Source: Melampsora larici-populina 98AG31
Taxonomy: Eukaryota; Basidiomycota; Pucciniomycetes; Pucciniales; Melampsoraceae
Direction: 5' to 3'
DNA: 64,000 nucleotides
Assembly: GCF_000204055.1 (NCBI RefSeq)
Contig: NW_006768768.1
Coordinates: 1,342,322-1,406,321 of the forward strand
The notes under the pieces are model-generated. The model saw only the letters and a list, made by a program, of their open reading frames with translations. It was not told the origin of the DNA and searched no databases. Position numbers and translations under genes: made by a program. Shown one piece after another: positions 23,833 to 34,320 of the stretch (position 1 is its first letter; each line of letters opens with the position of its first letter).

Positions 23833-26800
23833 ATGGAAGAAAACTTGGGATTTGTCTCGATCCCAGCTGAAGACCTGCGTCTTATCCGAGCTCAACTTGA
23901 GCAAGTCAACATCGACACTCAAAACAACGCTCAAAATCATGCTCGCGAAATTGCTGAACTTCGCAATCAACATCACTTGATTTACCAACAGCAATCTAAT
24001 CAGATCCACCAACTAGAAGCCAATCAACACCAACATACCAACCGTGCTAGCGACCCGAACAAACCTGATCCCTTTCGAGCCGAACCTAGAAAGTTCACCG
24101 GCCCTGGCGATAACGCGAATTTATGGATCTCGGAATTGGAATCCAATTTTAAGATGCATAGATACCCAGAGTCGGCCTGGGGTGAAATGTTGGGTTCATA
24201 CTTAGATGAAGAAACCCACATGTTTTGGCACGGTATCAGAACCAAGCAAGGTGGATCAATCACCGATTATCAAGACTTTAGAACTCAATTCCTTGAACAT
24301 TACAACTTCGACCTCATGATTGAAGAAAACTTAGAAAAATTGAAGGTCTGTTATTTCAAGAACAACAACATCCACGATTATATTTTACGGTTCCGTAAGA
24401 TCATGGCTCATATGCCTGAGGATGAAATGAACTTCAAACAGCGCAAGTTCTTTTTCCTCGACAAGCTCCCTGAATATTACCGAGACAAAATTAACAACAA
24501 AGAAGAACTACGCAAGAAGCAAGACATGGAGCTTGTGTACGCTGCTGCAAGAGAAGCAGAGCGAAGTGCGAAGATCAACCATCGCAGCTACAAGAATTGG
24601 GATGATAAGGCTCCCTCGACTTCAAAGAATCACGAGAAGAAACCTCAATTTAACCCTTCTCATCGCCACAGTCACCATTACCGACCTTCGTCTAGCTTTG
24701 GCAAACCTCATGCTGTCACAAACAGCTCTGGTCCGATGGACCTAGACTTGGCCGATCTCGCCAATGTCGAGTGTTACTCCTGTCACGGCAAGGGACATCG
24801 CGCGAACGCCTGCCCTCGCAATAAAAACAAGTCGCCTAACTCGCAAAAACAACGACACAACTTCTCAGGAGATAGACGCAAGCCAAACTTATTACTGATC
24901 GATCATGATCCTACTTTTCCTATTCCATCCACTTCCCACTCTCTTGATTCGTTCATTCCGCCCTTTCAAGATTTTGAATTACAAGAACAAGCTGAATTCA
25001 CCACGCCTTTCTTTGATTCTGAAGGACGTATGCTAGGCGCCTCAAGAGAATCTTCAGAAAGCCTTGACGGACCTACTGAAGACGGTCGTGAATCACTAGC
25101 TGACTACCAGAAGACTTATTTAGAGAAGTTAGAAAGGTTAGATTCCAAGGCCTTGTTGGAAATGCAAGAAGCTCGTGAAGCAGTTGGTAAATTAATGGAG
25201 GATGAACTCAAGAGTGGATTCCGATGCTGTAAGTCCTGTCGAGCCTATGGTAACGAAGATAGCCCCCCTACTGTTTCTAAAGGAATCGATTACTTTTCTT
25301 TAGATGGACTTCGCATCGACCAAGCCGATCTCAAGAGATCCCTATCCACCAATGAAGAAACCGAATCAGAGCGCCTCCCTGCACACGACCCAGATGGAAA
25401 ACACGATATCTACTATGCCAATATCAAAGAACTCATCAACAAGGATCCAAGTAAGAAGAAATTCAAACTAGATCGCTCCCTAATTGATGGTTATCAACAT
25501 ACTCGGGTACCCTTCAATTCCCCTATTGCTGAAATTGACCGACTGGCCCTAGGTGAAAAGGAACTCGAATGTGTGGAAGGCTGGAACAGAATCTTAAGCT
25601 CCACCTACACGAGCCGAGCCGCAGACGACGATTTCGACTCAGTCTGTACCCCGGATGATGAAGATTCAAGTGTCAAGGCCATTGAACACCCCTCCGAAAT
25701 CGAATTTGAGATCACGTCTGATATGACGAACTATGAAGAACTCAAAGCCCGAGCTATCGACAACCCACCAACTCCTATTGACTTGAGTATGGTGGAACTC
25801 GCCGCGCACCAAGGGCCTGGCAAAACATCACTGCCAATCTACCCGTGCCACTGGCGTAACATGCCTTTAGACGCAATTATGGATACTGGAGCTGCCGGTA
25901 ATTACATCTCCTCAGATCAAGTCGAAACTATGTTAGAATTGAATCCAAGGAAAATCAAAATCGAAGATGTTATAGCTCAAGGAGTACGCCTGGCTAACGG
26001 CAACCAAGAAACTGTCTCCAAAGTTGCCACTTTTCAAGCCGAAATGTATCATAGGGATACCCTTGAAACCTTCGAATTCTCCGTTTCAGCTTATATACTT
26101 CCTCTTCCTAATATCGCCCTTATTTTAGGATTACCCTGGCACCGAGAACACAAGCCTTTGATTGATTTCGATACTGGAACTTATACTGTCAAGAAATTCT
26201 CAGGTATCTTTGACATCCAACCTAAAGAAGGCGAACCAAAATTATTTACAATTGACAATAACAATTTTGGCCAAGGTTTAGAACGAGAAGCAAAAGTCAT
26301 CGCTCCCGACTGTTTCTCGGACGAATTGGTTATCAAAGATCGTAAGCAGAAGCATTACATTGATACTGGAGATAGTAAACCTATTAAGACTCACGGTCGC
26401 CCACACACTCCAGCAGAACACGAAATTATCAATCAATTTGTTAAAGAAGGATTGGAACAAGGCATCATCGAACGCACCGATTCTCCCTGGAGCTCACCCT
26501 TATTGCTTGTTAAGAAAGCCGATGGCTCGACAAGAGTCTGTGTTGACTACCGGGCACTCAACAAGGTAACAAGAAAGAATGCCTATCCACTTCCTCGTAT
26601 CGACGATGCTTATCAATTTTTGTCTGGCTCAAACGTCTTTTCCACAATCGACCTGAAATCCGGATTTTGGCAGATTCCCATGGCCCCAGAAGATAAAGAA
26701 AAAACAGGATTCACCTGTCGACAAGGACACTTTCAGTGGAAAGTAATGCCATTCGGTTTATGTAATGCGCCAGCCACCTTCCAAGAAATGATGAATGATG

Positions 26801-29061
26801 TATTGAAAGACGTAATTGACAAATTTGCCTTGGTTTATTTAGATGACATCATTATTTACTCGAAAAATGAACAAGATCATATTGAACACATCAAGACTGT
26901 CTTTGAGATCCTCCAAAAAGAAGGTTTGGTTGTATCAGTTAGAAAATGTCAGTGGGGTAAACCATCCTTACTCTTTCTCGGACACATTGTGGACGGCAAC
27001 GGCATCAGGACAAACCCCGAAAAAATCGCTAAGATAGTTGAGTGGCCGTCCCCTTCCAACATCTCCCAAGTACGAGGATTCCTAAATCTCTGTACTTATT
27101 ATAAACGTTTTATTCTCAAATTTTCTTCAATTGCATCCCCGCTTTACAAGCTCACTGAAGGATCTCCCAAGCCGGGAACTGCGATTAAGTGGGGGAAGGA
27201 AGAAGAAAACGCCTTCAACCAACTCAAAAAGTTACTGTCAGAAACAGTACCTCTCCAACACCCAACACCATTCAAACCATTCGTGCTGGATACCGATGCT
27301 TCTGGAACGAACATCGGTGCCGTGTTGCAACAAGATTCAAGTTTCGAAGTCCCTAAAGTAGGCAACTTCGACTATAACAACTACCAAAAACAACTTAAAA
27401 ACAGTAACCTCCGCCCTATTGCTTTCGAATCACGCAAGCTATCAAAAACTGAACAAAACTACAGTGCTCAAGAACGCGAACTCCTCGCGATTATTCACGG
27501 TTTGAAACACTTCCGTGGTTTCGTAGAAGGTTCGCCCGTCCTAGTCCGCACCGACCACGAATCTTTGAAATATTTCAAAACTCAAAAACATGTTAACAGA
27601 AGATTAGCCCGTTTCGTAGATGAAATAGAATTCTTTGACGCTCATATCATCTACCGCCCAGGAAAAGAACAATTGGCGGCCGATTCTTTATCAAGAAAAC
27701 CTAATACTTCCTCCGACGCCGATCCTCCCGAAACAGCTGACCCTCTCTTCAACATCAATGATCAAGAAGACCCCTTTCATCAATTGATCGAATTTAAATT
27801 AAAACTTGAAGCTGGAGTCGATCCGAACACTATTGGAACCGGAGATTTTATGATTGATGGAAAGAGATTGGTAAAAATTAATCTTGATGACCTCAGCGCT
27901 GACCAACTAACTGTACCTACCAGCTTAAGAGAAGCCGAGGCCATCTGTTTTCAGATCCATGAAGATCTTGGACACAGGAATGAGAAAGACGTCATCGACG
28001 CCGTACGAAAGCGTTATTGGTTTCCCTCCATCTCGAGAATCGTAAAAGAGGCCATCAGCTTGTGCGCCGCCTGCCAAGTTCACTCGGCACCCAACCAACA
28101 GCAAGCTTTACCCTTACAAGTCATTCCCCGAGGTAAACCCTTCCGTAAGTGGGGCATGGATTTTGTTGGACCGCTTGTGAAAACTGCTAACAACAACCAA
28201 TACCTTGTCACAGCTATCGACTATGGAACAGGTTGGGCGTACGCAAAGCCACTGACGACGACTTCAGGGGACGCAGCAATCAAGCTCATCAAAGAAATGG
28301 TACTCAACCATGGAGTCCCGGATGAAATTGTCACGGACAACGGTTCCGAATTCATTTCAAAACCATTCCAAGAATTTCTCAAAAGTCTCGACATAAAACA
28401 TGTACGAACATCACCCTATCACCCGCAAGCCAACGGCTTGATTGAGAGATTCCACGGCACCCTCATGAACAGCGTTCGTAAGTGTTGTAGTCCCTATAAT
28501 CAAGATCGATGGGATGACTACTTAAATTCTTGTCTCTTCGCTTACCGCGCTTCTTACTCCCATTCAATGAAAGCCTCCCCTTACTTCATGGCTTATGGAG
28601 AAGAAGCCCGGCTACAATCCGAAGCTGTAAGTCTCACATTTGATAGTTCCTTAGAAAATCTCGAACTAATCCACAGGCAACGGAATATCAAAGTTCATAA
28701 ACTCAGAAATACACGAGAAGACCTCATTAAGCTTCTCAATGATAGAGCTGGAGAACGATACGCTCAAACAGAACAATCTTACACAGAACGAAACCTCAGA
28801 CCAGGAGACCGAGTCCTCCGATGTTTTGAAGGTAGACCATCAAAATTGCATCCCAAGTGGGATGGACCCTTTATTATCAAAGATGCATTCCCAAATGGTA
28901 CGTTTGAACTAATGACCTCAAACGGTCATGTACTCAATGCTAAAGTTAATGGCTCTCGACTTAAAAAATTTAAAGGCACAACGGATGAGTTCTACTTCGC
29001 ATCTCAACGATTACACGATCGAGACCAGCGAGCTAGAAGACGATCTCGTCAAACACCTTGA
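23833..29061 (+). CDS. Ty3/gypsy Gag-Pol polyprotein
   Basis: A single uninterrupted frame of 1,742 residues. Gag region, about residues 60-260 (the WISELESNFKMHRYPE part). CCHC zinc knuckle CYSCHGKGHRANAC near 314. Aspartic protease DTGAAGNYIS near 680. Reverse transcriptase about 880-1,060 with VDYRALNKVT, LKSGFWQIPM and the YLDDIIIYS catalytic box near 1,003. RNase H from about 1,150 (DTDASGTNIGAVLQQ, YSAQERELLAIIHGL). Integrase with an HHCC finger (H..GH...CAAC) about 1,376-1,415 and DDE residues in MDFVGPL, TDNGSEF and ANGLIERFH (about 1,440-1,537), then a GPY/F-like WDGPFII module. No chromodomain is visible. The domain order RT-RH-IN defines Ty3/gypsy. Gag and Pol are fused without a frameshift. 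Confidence 0.95.
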   Translation: MEENLGFVSIPAEDLRLIRAQLEQVNIDTQNNAQNHAREIAELRNQHHLIYQQQSNQIHQLEANQHQHTNRASDPNKPDPFRAEPRKFTGPGDNANLWISELESNFKMHRYPESAWGEMLGSYLDEETHMFWHGIRTKQGGSITDYQDFRTQFLEHYNFDLMIEENLEKLKVCYFKNNNIHDYILRFRKIMAHMPEDEMNFKQRKFFFLDKLPEYYRDKINNKEELRKKQDMELVYAAAREAERSAKINHRSYKNWDDKAPSTSKNHEKKPQFNPSHRHSHHYRPSSSFGKPHAVTNSSGPMDLDLADLANVECYSCHGKGHRANACPRNKNKSPNSQKQRHNFSGDRRKPNLLLIDHDPTFPIPSTSHSLDSFIPPFQDFELQEQAEFTTPFFDSEGRMLGASRESSESLDGPTEDGRESLADYQKTYLEKLERLDSKALLEMQEAREAVGKLMEDELKSGFRCCKSCRAYGNEDSPPTVSKGIDYFSLDGLRIDQADLKRSLSTNEETESERLPAHDPDGKHDIYYANIKELINKDPSKKKFKLDRSLIDGYQHTRVPFNSPIAEIDRLALGEKELECVEGWNRILSSTYTSRAADDDFDSVCTPDDEDSSVKAIEHPSEIEFEITSDMTNYEELKARAIDNPPTPIDLSMVELAAHQGPGKTSLPIYPCHWRNMPLDAIMDTGAAGNYISSDQVETMLELNPRKIKIEDVIAQGVRLANGNQETVSKVATFQAEMYHRDTLETFEFSVSAYILPLPNIALILGLPWHREHKPLIDFDTGTYTVKKFSGIFDIQPKEGEPKLFTIDNNNFGQGLEREAKVIAPDCFSDELVIKDRKQKHYIDTGDSKPIKTHGRPHTPAEHEIINQFVKEGLEQGIIERTDSPWSSPLLLVKKADGSTRVCVDYRALNKVTRKNAYPLPRIDDAYQFLSGSNVFSTIDLKSGFWQIPMAPEDKEKTGFTCRQGHFQWKVMPFGLCNAPATFQEMMNDVLKDVIDKFALVYLDDIIIYSKNEQDHIEHIKTVFEILQKEGLVVSVRKCQWGKPSLLFLGHIVDGNGIRTNPEKIAKIVEWPSPSNISQVRGFLNLCTYYKRFILKFSSIASPLYKLTEGSPKPGTAIKWGKEEENAFNQLKKLLSETVPLQHPTPFKPFVLDTDASGTNIGAVLQQDSSFEVPKVGNFDYNNYQKQLKNSNLRPIAFESRKLSKTEQNYSAQERELLAIIHGLKHFRGFVEGSPVLVRTDHESLKYFKTQKHVNRRLARFVDEIEFFDAHIIYRPGKEQLAADSLSRKPNTSSDADPPETADPLFNINDQEDPFHQLIEFKLKLEAGVDPNTIGTGDFMIDGKRLVKINLDDLSADQLTVPTSLREAEAICFQIHEDLGHRNEKDVIDAVRKRYWFPSISRIVKEAISLCAACQVHSAPNQQQALPLQVIPRGKPFRKWGMDFVGPLVKTANNNQYLVTAIDYGTGWAYAKPLTTTSGDAAIKLIKEMVLNHGVPDEIVTDNGSEFISKPFQEFLKSLDIKHVRTSPYHPQANGLIERFHGTLMNSVRKCCSPYNQDRWDDYLNSCLFAYRASYSHSMKASPYFMAYGEEARLQSEAVSLTFDSSLENLELIHRQRNIKVHKLRNTREDLIKLLNDRAGERYAQTEQSYTERNLRPGDRVLRCFEGRPSKLHPKWDGPFIIKDAFPNGTFELMTSNGHVLNAKVNGSRLKKFKGTTDEFYFASQRLHDRDQRARRRSRQTP

Positions 29062-29215
29062 TCTATCCAGTAGCCTTTTCAACATCATCAACGAAGATAT
29101 TGCACCAGAAACTCTTGACAAATTATTCACCAAATTACAATCTTTGAAATACCTTATTTTACAAGAAAAAGGCAGACGCTACCAACTGAAAGGAAAAGGC
29201 AAACAAGTAAACTAG
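28928..29215 (+). CDS. Small overlapping ORF at the 3' end of the retrotransposon
   Basis: A 95-residue frame overlaps the last part of gag-pol in another frame and extends about 150 bases beyond it, ending shortly before the polypurine tract. The part beyond gag-pol is hydrophilic (DLSSSLFNIINEDIAPETLD). It could be an accessory product or a former 3' extension of pol. No family is recognised. Confidence 0.25.
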   Translation: MYSMLKLMALDLKNLKAQRMSSTSHLNDYTIETSELEDDLVKHLDLSSSLFNIINEDIAPETLDKLFTKLQSLKYLILQEKGRRYQLKGKGKQVN

Positions 29216-29243
29216 GAAGTTTACAGTCTTACAGAGGGGATGA

Positions 29244-29634
29244 TGTGATTCCCGATTTCTCTCTTTGTCCGCCTAATTCCTTTGGTTCTCTCTAGACGCG
29301 CTTTTCAGTGCTTTCTCTTTTCTATTTTCTTTTCTTTCTTTTGTTTTCTTTTCTATATTGCTTTTCCAAGAAGACGGATCTCGCATAGATCCGTCCCGAT
29401 CACTATTGTTACCAATTGTAGCTCGGATCCAGCTATACCGGATCCGGCCATTCTTACCGATCGTTGTACTTCATCCCTAGGCAATCCCTTGCCTCATATT
29501 GTATCTCTCTATTTCCTTATTCGTACCTCACTTGTAGACGCTCGCATATATAAGCAGCTCGCATCTCCCAAGGAAATGGATTCATCAAGTTACTTCCTGC
29601 TCATTCTCGCCCCAAAGATTGTGAGTAGATCACA
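29244..29634 (+). repeat. Right LTR
   Basis: 391 bp, with the same sequence as the left LTR as far as I can read. It ends ATCACA and is followed by TCAG. Confidence 0.95.
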
Positions 29635-29939
29635 TCAGCAAGACTCGCAAAAGCACCTATCACCGCTGTTTATGAGATTTTTTCATTGAAGTGCTTGCAT
29701 ATGTATTTGATTCTTTTCTCTGAACCTCTCATGCAGTGAGTCACAAACGATCTTACGGAAACGTAGTTCGTGCAATGTCTCAGAAGACTGGGTCATGATC
29801 TGATGAGATAAAGTGTCAGTAACGGCACCACCTCCCGAAAGATGACCAATGTTGGCAAAGAAATATGCCTCCAAGGCTAGAGATTTGTGGAAAGAGAATC
29901 TGATTGGATACAATGTCTGCCACTGAACTCTGAACCTGG

Positions 29940-30380
29940 TTGCAAGCACATCTATTGATGTTCTTTTTTATATCTTGGGCGTCGGTTGTTACCGACGCCC
30001 ATGGGATATGCCAAAATCCAAGTCCATGCTGCGGTTTCATGAGGAGAAAACGTTTATCTTTCATCCATTTCCAACATGTCAAACTGAGCAAGTCCTTCAC
30101 CGTCAGTCCTTGTGAGGCGACGGTGAGGGACTTGGTGAAGTTCACTGAAACGTGGTGTGCTGCCTATCGTGTCATCAATATTTCTAGGTGTTGCAATGGA
30201 AGTACACTATACCACACAATCTGTGCAAGGTCTGCCTGTTTCAAGCCACTTGGGACATGTTTAAACGACGGCAAGACATATGATGACATAAATGAGGACT
30301 ACTCCAGAGCAGTTATGTATGAGAGTTACTATATTTCGCGAGCCGATTCATCCTCTGTACGTCAAGAGAACTTTTGGTGA
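29940..30380 (+). CDS. Candidate small cysteine-rich secreted protein (hypothetical)
   Basis: A 146-residue intronless frame with a hydrophobic start (HLLMFFFISWASVVTDA) resembling a signal peptide and ten cysteines afterwards, including two CC pairs. Size and cysteine content fit a small secreted (effector-like) rust protein. Against it, two strong hairpins cross the frame (29,977-30,000 and 30,090-30,133), there are no introns unlike the neighbouring genes, and no family is recognised. The stretch may instead be a remnant of a mobile element. Confidence 0.3.
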   Translation: MQAHLLMFFFISWASVVTDAHGICQNPSPCCGFMRRKRLSFIHFQHVKLSKSFTVSPCEATVRDLVKFTETWCAAYRVINISRCCNGSTLYHTICARSACFKPLGTCLNDGKTYDDINEDYSRAVMYESYYISRADSSSVRQENFW

Positions 30381-30494
30381 TGTACACCTATTCATGCCAG
30401 GCAATGAAGGGGAAAAGCGGAACTTCCTCAGTTCTAATTTCACCTTTGATCCGTGATCATTTAATTCATAAGGAATTTTTAATATTCTTTTACT

Positions 30495-32650
30495 ATGGAG
30501 ACATTTGTTTGCCTCTGGTTAATGGCCGTCATAATAAGCCGAAGTGTTGGACAAGGATTCATGAGATCAAAGTCATATTTCACAGTAGAACACTTATCAA
30601 AAAAACTTCAAACCTTACCAACATTTGAACCTATAAACTCAATGATCGAATCCAAAGTCAAATTGAAAGAGGAATGTACATCCAAAGTAATGAGACCGAA
30701 AGATCGTAAACGAAAGAAATTATCAATACTTCAACGTTGGGGTGAAATCTCTTGGCAAATAGATGATATCTCTGATACTTTCAGTTTCAGTGATGTAAGA
30801 GCTTTACTTGAAGTCATTATATCTAGTAATACGACTCCTATAAATAGTGAAAATAAGTTCATCTATCACGCTGCTGAGTCATTGGAAAAAGAAGAGTTGA
30901 ATATCATCCAGAGGATTTGGGTCTTAGGTGCTCTTAAAGTTCTTCGAGATTATTCTTTAGAAACGAGACAACCTCTTTTGAGTAACCATATACAGGAAGG
31001 TCCTTTATGTCGTGCAGGACTGGAGCTCTCCTTAACCCAAAGTACGGTTTTTACTTTGCATATTACCTTTGGTGATGTAGAAGAAGACGTGACTCTGATC
31101 TTTGTACGTGTTATATTTTGGCACAACCATCAGGTTTTGATTTGTTCTCCCAATTAGAAAGGGCTTTGAGGATCTCCGACGTCGACAAAGCTATCCATCC
31201 ATGTGAGTTGAATTTTTCAAGACATAACATTTCCAAAAAAAATGACCAGAACAAAAACTTTCACCTTTCAGCTCTGCTCGAAGGTTTACAACGAGTTGAA
31301 TTGTTAAGGAGGATCAATAAATGGTCTCAGAGAACTCACCAGGTCGAGACAAGCGGAAAATTCAAAATGATTAATGATAGTCTGCTTCAAGTTGATTGTC
31401 CAATTGAATTGAAAAAATCGATGTCATTAGCCAATGAATGTTTGGGACATATGATGAAGAGTCCTGATTCTACAGAAGAAGTGAAATGGACTTATAGAGT
31501 TTTATATCATCTTTATTCATCTTGCGAGGAGCTCAGAGAGGCTTGGAAATCCAATTTAGGAAGTCCTCAACTTCAAACAATCCGAAAGTCAATGAGTAAA
31601 CAAATGAAGTATAAAGAAGTGGTCAAGAATGATATCGAACGATATTTATCAAGTGGAAATCCTGATCCATTTATCTCAAACCTTTTATTAACTTTCAAAG
31701 ATTTACTACCAGTCACTTTGGGACACTACAAGTACATCATTGATTGTTTTGAAGCGCAAGACAAGGAAACCCACCCTTCACAATTGAAAGACTATTGGTT
31801 AAATATCTCATATTATCATAGATCTCTCTATGCTAGAAGATTTGTTATCAACCTTTTACTGAAAGCCAGTCCTTATATCCAAGATACCCGTCAATACCTG
31901 GCATCAAGACTGAAAATCAAAGGTAAGTTGATCTTTAAATCACTTTTGTTATTTTCCCAATCCATAAACTCTAGGGGAGTTTCCAAAACTCCCAGAATAT
32001 TTGAATTTTACAATTCTTGGCTAAAGTTGGAAGATCATTGTTGATATAGATCTTTGGTTTTCCTATTTTATACAGATGGAATACATCAATATATCCCATT
32101 GAAAAATTCCAAAACAGAGAACCACAACAAAGAAGGATTAGAATGTTCAATTTGCTTAAATGAATTTGTTCTTGGTGAACATTGCTTAAGATTAGATTGT
32201 AACCCTAAGCACATCTTTCATCATAAATGTTTAATGGTAGGTGACCACAGTATAAGAAGTTCTCATCATTTTCCAAGCTAAATACTTTTTGCTTTTGTTT
32301 TCTCTGTTTCTATCCTAAAGAAATGGACCAATGAATTTTCAGGTAAAGTCTCATCTACAGATCAATCAAAATTACATGCAAACTGTCCAGTATGTCGGAC
32401 AGCTATAGGACCAGAAATAACTACTAGTCAACACGTTTTCTGGTGGGAAGATCAAAGCATTCACCAAAACAGCCCTGCTGTTCTTCCGGTGATTGAAGAT
32501 CACATGATTAAAGAAGGATCTAGACTAGCACAGGAACCCAATACCAGTAAATCTGGATCTTTACCCTTGCCAGCCAAAAGGCCAAGGATAGATGATGAAG
32601 CAGATGAACTAGATACTATGGAAGACAAGAAAAAATTCAAGGTATCCTGA
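30495..32650 (+). CDS. RING-H2 finger protein with N-terminal signal-like segment (putative E3 ubiquitin ligase)
   Basis: Exons 30,495-31,071, 31,134-31,202, 31,272-31,922, 32,076-32,236 and 32,321-32,650 join in frame to 595 residues. The start METFVCLWLMAVIISRSVGQ looks like a signal peptide or signal anchor. A long helical region without recognised domain follows. The RING-H2 is near residues 450-510: CSICLNEF, then a LDCNPKHIFHHKC segment and NCPVCRTAI, giving C-x2-C, C-x-H/H-x2-C and C-x2-C ligands. The tail is acidic/basic and low complexity (PAKRPRIDDEADEL). RING-H2 proteins usually recruit E2 enzymes. A signal peptide on such a protein suggests either an ER/endomembrane ligase or a secreted family, as I recall for rust genomes. 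Confidence 0.75.
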
Positions 32651-34320
32651 GGGAAGACCCAGGAGCCCAACAAGACCAAGAAAGAAACAGATCTACTAGG
32701 GTGGATGGACAAAATTGAAATTTGTATATAATTGTGGTTGATGATGATTCATCACAATTCATCTACAAGAATGTTTTTGTCAATGATAGAAAGAAGAATG
32801 TCGGATAAATGAACCTATTAAAACAGTGCTGAGCATTAGCAATCTACTCCACAGACTCTTAGGTATGCAGACCTTAGAGCTAACCTAAAGACATAATAAA
32901 AAATATAAGAAAGAACAATTAGGAAATAAACACCAATATAAGATAACAAAGTAACATAATGTACCTATAAGGCAACAGTGGAGGACAAGTTAATATTAGT
33001 TGTTGGTGACTCGTAATTAACAGATGGGAATGTGGGAAATTCGGACTTGTAAGAAATGCACCGGTACATTTGCTGACGGGTCGGTTTTCCTTTATCATTT
33101 CGTTTTACAGCAATGATGTCATTACGCTGTTTACCACTCAATCCATTTCACCGAATTTCTTTCCATCGAGTTCATTATCACTCTTCAGTTATAGTGCTTT
33201 ACTTTCAAGTTGCACCCACCCACCCTTTTTTATTCCCATTGGTAGTCTTTTTATTTTTTATTTTTATTTTTGGTTTCCTTTTCATGCCAGGTTGTTTTTG
33301 TTATTGGAAAATTTGAAGTCTAGTTTCGTTTTATTGACATATTATTTTATTAGTGTTATTGTGGTTATCTTATTATTGGTCATTTATTTTTAGTATTGAT
33401 ATTTTTTGTTTGATTATTAGTGTTTAATCTTTTTTCTCTCTTTTTTCCAGTTTTAAAAAGATTTTTTCTATTTTTAGGAGAGGGGACGAAGGAGAATTTG
33501 GTTGTGTTAGCAGTTGCGTTTTCAGTTTGTTGGTTATGTTTCATTTTGTCCGCTAGCCACCCCGTAGGGAGATTTCATTTATTATCAAGCAATTTTATCA
33601 CCCTAGGCACTTAGCCTTGGGATTTCGCCCAAAAACCTTGCAGCGTTTTTTCCTTTCCAGTATTTTTATACTGTGTCTTCGTAAGTTTGCTGAACCACAT
33701 TTCGAGAAATTAAAAGATTTTGAGATTGAACGCATAGCTAAGATCTAGCGGATGTTCTTCATCTATTGCCTCCAAGTTTCTCAACCTACCACCCCAAAAG
33801 TTGAGGGTCAGGGGCAAGTCACTCATGCCTCAGACATCAATTGTTATGTTTTCACCTAAGCGCACCAAGACTTGGTCAAGTTTGCAGAACAGCTGATTTA
33901 AGTAACACCTTCAAAGTGTACAACATGGATAATCAGGTTAAGATAAACAAATCAATCTCAGATTTTAAATGTCATCTACCCACATTCCATCTTGATACTG
34001 TGTTGGTGTCTCACCATGAATGTGTAGTTTCATCTTATTCCTTCAATACAAGTCCATGGGTAAAGATAATCTACTAGGTCTACATACATACACACATTCC
34101 GGATTCCGAAATAATTGCATCTATAATCAATTTTGGATCAATCACAAGAGCTTAGTAAATGTCCACCATGAATAAAAATGAAAGGTTGGGTGGGATTGTG
34201 AAAGCATCAAGCTTACCTAATCATCCACAAATCAACAGGTTAAATAATTACTAAAAAAATGTAAATGATGAACCTCAACACCCCCAAAAAGATCATCATT
34301 GAACCCTCTCGAAAGAAAGT
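32651..34320. other. Long gene-poor spacer
   Basis: No gene supported. 33,070-33,480 is strongly T-rich, and its open frames are low complexity. A short region near 33,545-33,640 (CACCCCGTAGG, CCCTAGGCACTTAGCC) is less AT-rich and could be a transposon remnant, but I cannot place it. Confidence 0.4.

Larger units (their letters stand above)
22951..29634 (+). mobile_element. Full-length Ty3/gypsy LTR retrotransposon
   Basis: Two 391-bp direct repeats (22,951-23,341 and 29,244-29,634) that I could not tell apart by eye bracket one long gag-pol frame. The LTRs begin TGTGAT and end ATCACA. The flanking TCAG on both sides (22,947-22,950 and 29,635-29,638) is a probable target duplication. A purine tract ACAGAGGGGA (29,231-29,240) precedes the right LTR. 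No obvious tRNA-complementary primer site directly follows the left LTR. The features suggest a recent, possibly active insertion. Confidence 0.95.

Noticed and set aside
31072..31133. Apparent frameshift in the RING gene
   Set aside because: A 62-nt intron (GTGATG...CATCAG) joins the two frames in phase.
33070..33393. 107-codon hydrophobic frame
   Set aside because: The sequence is a T-rich low-complexity tract, which by itself yields Phe/Leu-rich frames; no introns or homologous motifs.
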